Shown: positions 1 to 5,739 of the stretch, piece after piece
How positions within the stretch are numbered: position 1 is the stretch's first letter
Layout of the letters: each line of letters begins with the position of its first letter
DNA from: JBCBSS01 sp039819065
Lineage (GTDB): Bacteria; Bacteroidota; Bacteroidia; Cytophagales; Cyclobacteriaceae
DNA: 5,739 nt
Direction: 5' to 3'
Assembly (NCBI GenBank): GCA_039819065.1
Contig: JBCBSS010000244.1
Location: forward strand, 1 to 5,739
The notes under the pieces: model-generated
What the model saw: the letters and a program-made list of their open reading frames with translations, nothing else
The model's database searches: none
Told to the model about the DNA's origin: nothing
Translations under genes and position numbers: made by a program

Positions 1-1
1 T

Positions 2-241
2 TATCAGGAGGTTATGAATTACATCCCCTCCCCTATTGAGTTTAAGTTCCATCTTATATACAGTGCTACGGCGAACCGGTCCGGTAGAATGCAGTACCAT
101 AAAATCAAATTAGGTGAGTACAAAGAACGCATCTCTCGGACCGAGTTCATCCGTACTTTCAATACCTCCAAAATACTGGCCATAAAGCCACTGCCTACTC
201 ATCCAGACTCTCCCGTCTTTCAACTGGAGTTCTACATTTAG
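2..241 (+). CDS. Possible 3' end of an unrecognised gene, cut by the left window edge
   Basis: This frame is open from the first complete codon of the window to a TAG at 239-241, giving about 79 residues with an ATG at 14. I do not recognise the product. The visible part is rich in aromatic and basic residues, has a Pro-rich stretch (KPLPTHPDSPVF) and ends in FQLEFYI. It shows no membrane segment or signal peptide. The AGGAGG just before the ATG looks like a Shine-Dalgarno sequence but sits only 2 bases from it, which is too close, and the frame is open through it, so it may simply encode Gln-Glu. I therefore favour a longer gene entering from the left over a 75-residue stand-alone gene starting at 14. 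A 9-bp inverted repeat about 30 bases downstream would suit a 3' end on this strand. It could also be a chance open frame. Confidence 0.35.
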   Translation, partial: YQEVMNYIPSPIEFKFHLIYSATANRSGRMQYHKIKLGEYKERISRTEFIRTFNTSKILAIKPLPTHPDSPVFQLEFYI

Positions 242-271
242 CGATCGCGCTACACCCTTACAGAAAATTTT

Positions 272-298
272 AATTTGCCATGGTGCTATTGGCAAATT
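272..298. repeat. Perfect 9-bp inverted repeat with 9-base loop in the TerC leader
   Basis: AATTTGCCA at 272-280 is exactly reverse-complementary to TGGCAAATT at 290-298, with a 9-base spacer. It lies between the TAG at 241 and the TerC start at 376. On the plus strand it is followed by a T-rich but interrupted run (TTGTTATTTTG), so it could act as a weak intrinsic terminator for an upstream gene. Alternatively it could be an operator: its left arm covers a TTTG (274-277) that, with TTATTTTG at 301-308 (one mismatch to the Bacteroidota -7 consensus TAnnTTTG, spacer 23), forms a weak candidate promoter for the TerC operon. The repeat is directly visible; either function is inference. Confidence 0.45.
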
Positions 299-375
299 TG
301 TTATTTTGCGACGTTGTGAGTGGTAACCGTCCACACCGTAAAACTTCAAACTATCACCTTAAACTAAATTGACCA

Positions 376-1146
376 ATGGCTGAACACATCGTAACGCTAC
401 TGATGCTTATTTTGCTTCAGGCGGTATTAGGCTTTGACAACCTGCTTTACATCTCATTAGAATCTAAGAATGCCCCGGCTGACAAACAGGCTTTTGTCAG
501 ACGTGTCGGTATAGGACTGGCCATGGTACTTCGTATAGTATTGCTATTCCTGCTCACCAGTCTGATCAAGTATTTTCAGAATGAGATATTCGCCATTAAA
601 TTAACCGGCTTTGTAGAAGGCCACTTCAATATCCATAGCCTGATCGTGCTCGTAGGAGGTATATTCATTATCTACACTGCAGTGAAGGAAATCTGGCACA
701 TGATGGCGTTCGAAGAGCATGACGCAGCAGAAGAAAAGAAGCCGGCCACCGTAGGCAAAGTTATCACCTGGATTGTGATTATGAACCTTGTCTTCTCATT
801 TGATTCTATCCTGAGTGCTATGGCGCTTACCAAGAACTTCTACGTCATGGCTACAGCCATTGTAATTGGTGGACTATTGATGATGTGGCTATCTGATCGA
901 GTTTCAACATTCTTGCAGAAGAACAGGCTCTATGAAGTGCTTGGCCTTTTCATACTGTTTGTAGTAGGTATCATGCTGCTTACTGAAGGTGGCCACCTGG
1001 CTCATCTTAATCTGTTTGGCAATGCCATTACACCAATGAGCAAAACCACTTTCTACTTTGTCATATTCATTTTAGTGATCACGGATATCGTACAAGGGCG
1101 ATATCAAAAGAAGCTGGTTAAGACCAAGGAAAGTAAGCATTCTTAA
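376..1146 (+). CDS. TerC-family integral membrane protein, probable divalent metal (Mn2+) exporter
   Basis: The 256-residue polytopic inner-membrane protein has the paired TerC signatures: VLGFDN (residues 17-22) in the first membrane helix and FSFDSILSAMAL (140-151) in a central helix. A later helix carries GIMLLTEGG (198-206). Asp21, Asn22, Asp143 and Glu204 are the likely metal-site polar residues. Family members such as E. coli Alx and B. subtilis YkoY/YceF are linked to manganese export or to metal supply for exported enzymes; tellurite resistance is the historical name only. About seven membrane segments are visible. The loop at 108-123 is His/Glu/Lys-rich (HMMAFEEHDAAEEKKP). The length and ATG start suit the family. 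Gln15 occupies a site where many relatives have Glu. No tellurite-resistance neighbours are present, and no yybP-ykoY riboswitch is recognisable upstream. The next gene follows after 30 bases and is probably co-transcribed. The fold assignment is firm; substrate and direction are inferred. Confidence 0.9.
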   Translation: MAEHIVTLLMLILLQAVLGFDNLLYISLESKNAPADKQAFVRRVGIGLAMVLRIVLLFLLTSLIKYFQNEIFAIKLTGFVEGHFNIHSLIVLVGGIFIIYTAVKEIWHMMAFEEHDAAEEKKPATVGKVITWIVIMNLVFSFDSILSAMALTKNFYVMATAIVIGGLLMMWLSDRVSTFLQKNRLYEVLGLFILFVVGIMLLTEGGHLAHLNLFGNAITPMSKTTFYFVIFILVITDIVQGRYQKKLVKTKESKHS

Positions 1147-1161
1147 AACGGATTTCATCCT

Positions 1162-1173
1162 AAAGGCAAAGGG
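1162..1173 (+). promoter_or_regulatory. Purine-rich ribosome-binding tract before a GTG start
   Basis: AAAGGCAAAGGG precedes the GTG at 1177. The AAAGG at 1162-1166 is about 10 bases from the start, and AAAGGG at 1168-1173 is 3 bases away. It supports the GTG because there is no ATG in this frame between the TerC stop (1144-1146) and the GTG, and the next in-frame ATG is at residue 68, inside the conserved membrane domain. Shine-Dalgarno use is weak in Bacteroidota, so the call is modest. Confidence 0.3.
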
Positions 1174-1176
1174 TTT

Positions 1177-2502
1177 GTGGAAAAGCTAAAATCCTATTTG
1201 ACTGAATATACCGATGCTCGGGCCCTCGGTTTGCTAAGGATCGTCATCGGAAGTTGGTTTTTCATCGATCTGGTCAGTATCCTGATCATCGGTCGCGTGA
1301 AACTGGCTTATATAGATGCACAGGTCAATTTCCCATTCTATGGCTTTGAATGGATACAACCGCTGCCAGCTGCTGGTATGTATATCTTGATGGGGCTACT
1401 GATCATTGCCTCAGTTGGTATTACCCTAGGTAAATTCTATCGCCTGTCACTGATCAGTTTTATCATCGGGTTCGGGTATATCTTCATGTTGGATATTCCA
1501 TATACACTGAATAAGTTCTACTTATTGCTGATTTTGGCTTTCGTTCTACTCTTCGTACCAGGAGATAGAACCCTTTCTTTTCGAAACAAGAAGCACCCGG
1601 AACAAGCCATGTCTAAAGTGCCTCGATGGACTATTTTCATATTTCAGTTCTTTTTCGGTTTTATTTATGTCCTTTCGGGGCTATCGAAGATCAACCCAGA
1701 CTGGTTGTTTCATGCACAACCACTACGCACTTTCTTCGGTAACCGCTCTTACTTCCAAGTATTGGATGATCAGGTATTCAATGTTTTGGTGTTTGCCTTT
1801 TCCTATGGTGGTATGATCTTCGACCTTTCTATTATATGGCTGTTAAGATCAAAGAAAACGAGGCTATTTGGCAACCTGTGGCAAGCGAGCTTTCATGCAT
1901 TGAATTTCTTTATCTTAGGTATTGGTAGCCTGTCCATTTTCGCTGCGCTGATGACATGGTTGCTGTTCCCCACCAAATGGCTGTCTAAGCGGGTCGCCAG
2001 GCTTAAACTGACCGAAGGTGCGGAGACGACTTACCGATTACCGGCTTATGCCTCTGGCATCTTCGTCATCTTCTTAGCGGTGCAGCTTATCGTTCCTTTT
2101 CGCCATGTCATTATTCCCAATAATGTCAATTGGACTGAAAAGGGGCACCGGTTTTCATGGCGCCTTATGACCAGAACCAAGTCAGGCAGCAGTTCGATGT
2201 TCTATGTAACCGATCTCAAAAGTGGCGAGGTTTGGCCCGTATACCCCATGACTTATTTGACTTCTCGACAATACCGTAAAATGTCAGCTGAAACGGATTT
2301 GATTATTCACTTTGGTCATTTCCTTGAAAAGGAATGGCAGTCCAAAGGCTATGACAGTGTCATGGTTAATGCAGAAGTTCGTACGCGACTTAATGGCCGA
2401 CCAGCCGGTTTTCTCATTGATCCTGAATTGGATTTAACCAAAGTGTCCAGAAGCTTTCTGGACGATCAGCACTCATTGCCACCGCCTGAGCGCACGGAAT
2501 AG
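1177..2502 (+). CDS. Vitamin K-dependent gamma-glutamyl carboxylase homologue (HTTM domain membrane protein)
   Basis: The 441-residue protein has about eight membrane segments between residues 18 and 308, followed by a soluble C-terminal part. Comparison is with human GGCX as I remember it. SGLSKINPDWL (167-177) matches the AGVKKLDADW region, so Lys171 falls on Lys218, the proposed catalytic base. FHALNFFILGIG (239-250) matches the later conserved helix. PFRH, NVNWT and FSWRLM (307-331) match the segment with NNWT and YSWDMM. Residues 341-420, including RTRLNGRPAGFLIDP, still resemble the lumenal region, so this is more than a bare HTTM domain. GGCX uses reduced vitamin K, CO2 and O2 to carboxylate Glu in secreted proteins. 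The bacterial protein lacks the long C-terminal part of GGCX (about 758 residues). Bacterial substrates are largely unknown, and the Leptospira homologue is reported to have altered activity, so carboxylation here is inference. The GTG start fits the conserved N-terminus (TDARALGLLRI). It lies 30 bases after TerC in the same phase, suggesting one operon. Confidence 0.88.
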   Translation: MEKLKSYLTEYTDARALGLLRIVIGSWFFIDLVSILIIGRVKLAYIDAQVNFPFYGFEWIQPLPAAGMYILMGLLIIASVGITLGKFYRLSLISFIIGFGYIFMLDIPYTLNKFYLLLILAFVLLFVPGDRTLSFRNKKHPEQAMSKVPRWTIFIFQFFFGFIYVLSGLSKINPDWLFHAQPLRTFFGNRSYFQVLDDQVFNVLVFAFSYGGMIFDLSIIWLLRSKKTRLFGNLWQASFHALNFFILGIGSLSIFAALMTWLLFPTKWLSKRVARLKLTEGAETTYRLPAYASGIFVIFLAVQLIVPFRHVIIPNNVNWTEKGHRFSWRLMTRTKSGSSSMFYVTDLKSGEVWPVYPMTYLTSRQYRKMSAETDLIIHFGHFLEKEWQSKGYDSVMVNAEVRTRLNGRPAGFLIDPELDLTKVSRSFLDDQHSLPPPERTE

Positions 2503-2508
2503 ATTCGA

Positions 2509-5343
2509 CTATCCTTTACCCTTATTTGGGAAATTACGGATCACGTAAGTGAATGTGGCCATGAAGTATTGCTGCAGCACCTGTGTTTGGGTTTCTTCGA
2601 TGAAACTGTCACTGTTGCTACGGCTTATGCTTCTATTTTCCTTGAGTAAATCAAAAACCGAAAGCTGGATTTCCGCCCTTTGGTCTTTGAGGAATTTCTT
2701 GCCAATACTGGCATTCCACAATACATAGTCTTGGTTAAATCCGTCCGAAAGCCCGTTGAACGTCTGGTAATTCATATCCGTCCTGAAGACGATACCCTTC
2801 CAGAAAATCCAGTTGAGCCTACCTCCAAACGTCTGCGACAGGAAATTGCTATTGAGCTGTGGCTGGATAGAATTATCGACAATATTATAATCTGCATTAT
2901 ACGACAAGGTGAAATCAACCTTTTCACTGATGTTACTCGCGACTACCAAGCTAGAGTTAATGGCACTGGTTTGAGAGATATTGCTCAAACCATTGATCAA
3001 GCTGGGTATTCTGGTATAGGTATAACCAATATTCAAGTTGACATTCGATTTCAGCCATTTGGCTGGCATGCCGAAGGTGTTGAAGGTACGGATATTCCAG
3101 TAGCCATTGGTATTGACAGGAATGTTTAACTGGGAACCTTCATTGAGCACAATGCCATCTTGTAGCACGGAATCCTGCTGTGCAATAAAAGAGCCATCAG
3201 CGACATAATCTTGTGTATTGGTGACCAACAGAAAGCTGAAGAAGGTAGTACCCTTATCCGCTTTTGTATTAGAATACCTGGTAATAAATCGATGCGTATA
3301 GCTCTGTTCTAGGTTTTGATTACCGCCAGAAAGAAAAAGGGGATCAGTGTTGTCAATCACATTTTGCAATTGATTAACAGATGGTGCATCAGTTTGAGTC
3401 CTATAAATAAACCTTAAGTTCTTCTCCCTGGAGATGTTTAATCTAGCGAAGAAAGTCGGCAAAACGTTGTTGAAGCTGCGTGACACATTGGCCTCGACTG
3501 GAAATACCTGATCACTTTGCAATTCTGCATATTGATAGGCTAACCCACCTCTGAGGAAAAACTTCTGGTTCCTGATAAAGATACCCACGGAAGGTCGGTG
3601 CGTGATATAATCATTCTCGAAGTTATTGGTCAGCGCTGTATCCAAAGCGATGCTCGGCACATCTCCAGGCGTGATGCTGAAGGTTTCCCGGTCAGACATA
3701 TTCTCGGAATACGAGATATTGTAATTGAACTGCAGTTGCGCCCTTTGGCCAATGGGCTCAGTATATATGATATTCGAAGAAAGCGTATATCCATTTCCAT
3801 CACTCAACGTGTTTTGGTTCAGCGAATCAATGGTTGACGAGCGGCCTTGGAAGAATTCGTTGAAGGCATTAAGGTCTGAATCTCCGTTGTTGCTGTTGGC
3901 TTGCGTTTGTATACGCACGGAGAAAGTTCTACCCCGTTTAGAAAAGGCATGTCTATACAATAACCGACTGGAGAAATTAAAGCCAGAGTTATCGCTAATG
4001 AAGTTATTATTAGTTGTATTCAATAGCCTTTCACTATCAGTTACGGTTTGACCGTTGATCAAGTCATTGGCTTCATTATGCTGGAAGCTCAAGCTCGGCG
4101 TAAAAATGATAGAATTCGATTTGTCGAAAGCATATTGCATGCGCAGGTTCAGCCGATGGTTGAAGTTTGTACTTCCGGAAAGCGATTCCTCATCATAGAA
4201 CTGGCTGCTCTCTCCGCTGACGAATGTTTCCCGGTTCAGGATCTGGTCATTGGTGTTCTCAATACGGTTGAAGAAATAGCTACCATTCAATTTCAACTTA
4301 TCTCCCCACTCATTACCGTAGTTCACACCAAAGGATTGCGTTTCTGAGATACCATTCTGCTGCCCGACCAGGAAATCATTTACATTACTGCCGATAGATC
4401 TGCCACGAAAGCCTCCTCCTCCTCGGCTTCCCCCAGTTCTACCTCCACCTCCTCTACCGCCACGCCTTCTATTGCTGGTACTGGCTACACCGAGAATGTC
4501 TTCGTTGGAGAAGTTCTGTTGGTTGATATTGTTAGCCATACCCAGAATAGACAATCTGCTGGGGCCATCAAAGAAGTTGATATTACCGCCGGCATTGTAC
4601 AGGTCATCAGTGCCTGCTCCAGCAAAGGCACGGCCGAATTGGCCATCCCGCATGTTTGGTTTGGTTACAATATTGATGGTTTTGGTGGTATTGCCATCAT
4701 TAAAACCTGAAAACTGTGATTGGTCACTCAACTGATCAAAAACCTGAATCTTATCGATTACTTCGGCTGGCAGTGTTTTTAAAGCTAGCGTAGGATCATT
4801 GCCGAAAAATTCACGGCCGTCTACCAATACACGCTGTACATTCTCTCCTTGTGCCTGTACACCAGATTGGTTGATCACAATACCGGGCATTTTCCTGATC
4901 AGGTCTTCTGCGTTGGCATCTGGGTTGGTCTTATAGGCCAAGGAATTATACTCTGTTGTATCTCCTTTTTGCTCAACTGGAACTACTTCTCCCTCGACTT
5001 TAACCCCATCGAGCACTTTGGTATCGACTTTCAGGCTCAAGTCGCCCAGGTCGATGGCTGACTGATTGACCCTTACGAATGTTTTGAAAGGCTCATATCC
5101 AATACTGGTGATTTGTAGCTTGTAGAAAGCGGTTGAAAGTCCTTTAACCACGAATTGACCTTCTACATCACTGGCCGCTCCGCGTCGATCTGTTGTGTCT
5201 TTCACACTGATGAGCAATACCGTAGCGCCAATAATCGGTGTTCCATTCTCGGCATCTTTTAAGCTGCCTTTAACGATTGACTCCTGAGCCCATGAGGTAA
5301 TGGAACCCAGGAGTAATAACCAAACGACAAATATTTTTTGCAT
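2509..5343 (-). CDS. TonB-dependent-receptor-like outer-membrane beta-barrel protein with carboxypeptidase-regulatory-like domain
   Basis: The 944-residue exported protein begins with MQKIFVVWLLLLGSITSWA, a signal peptide probably cut after Ala19. Residues 22-107 form a carboxypeptidase-regulatory-like beta-sandwich (GTPIIGATV, SDVEGQFVVKGL, SIGYEPF). A plug-like domain spans about 112-230 (DLIRKMPGI, VLVDGREFFGNDP, KTINIVTKPN). The rest is barrel with alternating aromatic strands, ending in YFMATFTYVIRNF plus a short PNKGKG tail, as in the OMP_b-brl_3 (PF14905) group. A 25-residue Arg/Gly-rich loop lies at 292-316. I chose the start at 5343 rather than the in-frame start at 5391, because the latter would add 16 residues before the signal peptide and overlap the upstream gene. 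The upstream stop is 10 bases away, so translation is probably coupled. No SusD partner is visible, so a classical glycan-uptake locus is not indicated. The ligand is unknown. The gene ends 6 bases from the convergent carboxylase gene. Confidence 0.9.
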   Translation of the reverse strand: MQKIFVVWLLLLGSITSWAQESIVKGSLKDAENGTPIIGATVLLISVKDTTDRRGAASDVEGQFVVKGLSTAFYKLQITSIGYEPFKTFVRVNQSAIDLGDLSLKVDTKVLDGVKVEGEVVPVEQKGDTTEYNSLAYKTNPDANAEDLIRKMPGIVINQSGVQAQGENVQRVLVDGREFFGNDPTLALKTLPAEVIDKIQVFDQLSDQSQFSGFNDGNTTKTINIVTKPNMRDGQFGRAFAGAGTDDLYNAGGNINFFDGPSRLSILGMANNINQQNFSNEDILGVASTSNRRRGGRGGGGRTGGSRGGGGFRGRSIGSNVNDFLVGQQNGISETQSFGVNYGNEWGDKLKLNGSYFFNRIENTNDQILNRETFVSGESSQFYDEESLSGSTNFNHRLNLRMQYAFDKSNSIIFTPSLSFQHNEANDLINGQTVTDSERLLNTTNNNFISDNSGFNFSSRLLYRHAFSKRGRTFSVRIQTQANSNNGDSDLNAFNEFFQGRSSTIDSLNQNTLSDGNGYTLSSNIIYTEPIGQRAQLQFNYNISYSENMSDRETFSITPGDVPSIALDTALTNNFENDYITHRPSVGIFIRNQKFFLRGGLAYQYAELQSDQVFPVEANVSRSFNNVLPTFFARLNISREKNLRFIYRTQTDAPSVNQLQNVIDNTDPLFLSGGNQNLEQSYTHRFITRYSNTKADKGTTFFSFLLVTNTQDYVADGSFIAQQDSVLQDGIVLNEGSQLNIPVNTNGYWNIRTFNTFGMPAKWLKSNVNLNIGYTYTRIPSLINGLSNISQTSAINSSLVVASNISEKVDFTLSYNADYNIVDNSIQPQLNSNFLSQTFGGRLNWIFWKGIVFRTDMNYQTFNGLSDGFNQDYVLWNASIGKKFLKDQRAEIQLSVFDLLKENRSISRSNSDSFIEETQTQVLQQYFMATFTYVIRNFPNKGKG
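4396..4470 (-). other. Region encoding an Arg/Gly-rich (RGG-like) low-complexity loop
   Basis: Residues 292-316 of the outer-membrane protein are almost entirely Arg and Gly, with a few Ser, Thr and Phe. They lie between the plug-proximal segment (NEDILGVAS) and the conserved NDFLVGQQNGIS motif. In DNA the tract reads as repeated CCT/CCA/CCG triplets on the plus strand. Glycine-rich inserts at this place are known in this receptor group, so this is probably a flexible loop of the mature protein rather than an RNA-binding RGG box. Confidence 0.6.
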
Positions 5344-5353
5344 CACAGAAAGG

Positions 5354-5739
5354 CTAGTTAGGTTGTCCACCTCTTTGACCTCGAGCACCACCGCGCTGCT
5401 GCCTTCTTTGTTGTCTTTCCTTTCTTCGCTCTTCCATCAGCTCCTGGTACAACTTGAACTGCTCCTCGTTGAGCAGTTCTTGAATGGAGTCATCCTTATC
5501 CTTTCTTACCGCCTGCATTTCGGTACGCATACTTTGAAAATCACCCTGGTTTTCTTCTCTCGCTGTCTTGACCGAGGTCAGGTACGTTTCATAAATATGA
5601 TCCAGCAATAGTTTCTGATCTTCACTGAGGTCAGTGATCTTTTCAATCACGGCCGCCTTTTCATTGGCTGCGATTTGCTCGAGGTTAAACCTTCCACCAC
5701 CAGGTCCCTGTGCGTAAGTAATAAAAGCGGTAAAGCACA
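5354..5739 (-). CDS. Exported Spy/CpxP-like LTXXQ protein, 5' end beyond the window
   Basis: 127 complete residues are visible. The frame stays open to the right edge, so the GTG at 5650 (giving VIEKITDL) is an internal Val codon rather than the start. The visible N-terminus CFTAFITYAQ is the end of a signal peptide, with likely cleavage next to Ala-Gln, so the protein is probably periplasmic; only a few residues should be missing. Two LTXXQ-type motifs, LSEDQ (visible residues 37-41) and LNEEQ (89-93), sit 52 residues apart in a highly charged, all-helical segment, as in the Spy/CpxP/ZraP family of periplasmic chaperones and stress sensors. The C-terminus is strongly basic and Arg/Gln/Gly-rich (RRQQRGGARGQRGG), and the mature start is Gly-rich (GPGGGR). 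It ends in TAG 10 bases before the outer-membrane protein gene, indicating an operon. Family assignment rests on motif pattern; chaperone function is inference. Confidence 0.72.
   Translation of the reverse strand, partial: CFTAFITYAQGPGGGRFNLEQIAANEKAAVIEKITDLSEDQKLLLDHIYETYLTSVKTAREENQGDFQSMRTEMQAVRKDKDDSIQELLNEEQFKLYQELMEERRKERQQRRQQRGGARGQRGGQPN

Noticed and set aside
40..110. Possible tRNA-like segment around the GGTTCGCC-type sequence on the minus strand
   Set aside because: I could not draw an acceptor stem or anticodon arm that fits a cloverleaf.
110..349. 79-residue minus-strand open frame at the left end
   Set aside because: It begins with TTG, has no recognisable family, contains the 9-bp inverted repeat, and opposes the longer-running plus-strand frame in its second half.
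242..375. yybP-ykoY manganese riboswitch in the leader of the TerC gene
   Set aside because: This riboswitch often precedes TerC-family genes, but I cannot find its conserved purine-rich core or the paired stems here.
376..1146. Tellurite-resistance gene cluster
   Set aside because: Only the TerC-family protein is present; no TerB, TerD or other ter-type genes are in the window.
2680..3129. 149-residue plus-strand open frame
   Set aside because: It lies entirely antisense within the receptor barrel coding sequence and its product shows no family features.
5344..5391. Longer N-terminus for the receptor starting at 5391
   Set aside because: It would put 16 mostly polar residues before a complete signal peptide and overlap the upstream gene by 38 bases.
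5300..5611. 103-residue plus-strand frame across the junction of the two minus-strand genes
   Set aside because: It is antisense to the signal-peptide region and to the Spy-like protein; its Leu/Ser-rich content follows from the complement of the charged helix.
5648..5650. GTG at 5648-5650 as the start of the small Spy-like protein
   Set aside because: The frame stays open to the window edge and encodes a signal-peptide end and Gly-rich mature N-terminus upstream, so this is an internal Val codon.

Overview
The window looks like chromosomal DNA from a member of the Bacteroidota, probably a marine or soil Cytophagales- or Flavobacteriales-type organism. The evidence is a long outer-membrane receptor with an N-terminal carboxypeptidase-regulatory-like domain followed by plug and barrel (a SusC-like/OMP_b-brl layout typical of the phylum), generally AT-rich translation starts without clear Shine-Dalgarno sequences, and moderate GC content. 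There are no mobile elements, CRISPR arrays, tRNAs or rRNAs.

Layout from left to right. At 1-241 there is a plus-strand frame that is already open at the window edge and ends in TAG; it may be the tail of an unrecognised gene. At 242-375 there is non-coding DNA with a perfect 9-bp inverted repeat. At 376-1146 (+) lies a TerC-family integral membrane protein, a likely divalent metal (Mn2+) exporter. Thirty bases downstream, in the same reading phase, a GTG-started gene (1177-2502, +) encodes a bacterial homologue of vitamin K-dependent gamma-glutamyl carboxylase (HTTM superfamily). These two probably form one transcription unit.

The right half runs the other way. A small exported Spy/CpxP-like LTXXQ protein enters from the right edge (5354 to beyond 5739, -). 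Ten bases after its stop begins a 944-residue outer-membrane TonB-dependent-receptor-like beta-barrel (2509-5343, -). Both carry arginine/glycine-rich segments and are very likely co-translated. This operon and the TerC/carboxylase operon converge, with only 6 bases between their stop codons.

The most interesting item is the carboxylase homologue. It keeps a lysine at the position of human GGCX Lys218 (the proposed catalytic base), and its similarity extends past the membrane domain into the lumenal-side region. Its pairing with a metal-transport protein, and possibly its opposition to an envelope-stress-type operon, suggests a membrane/periplasm function, but the substrate cannot be read from this window.
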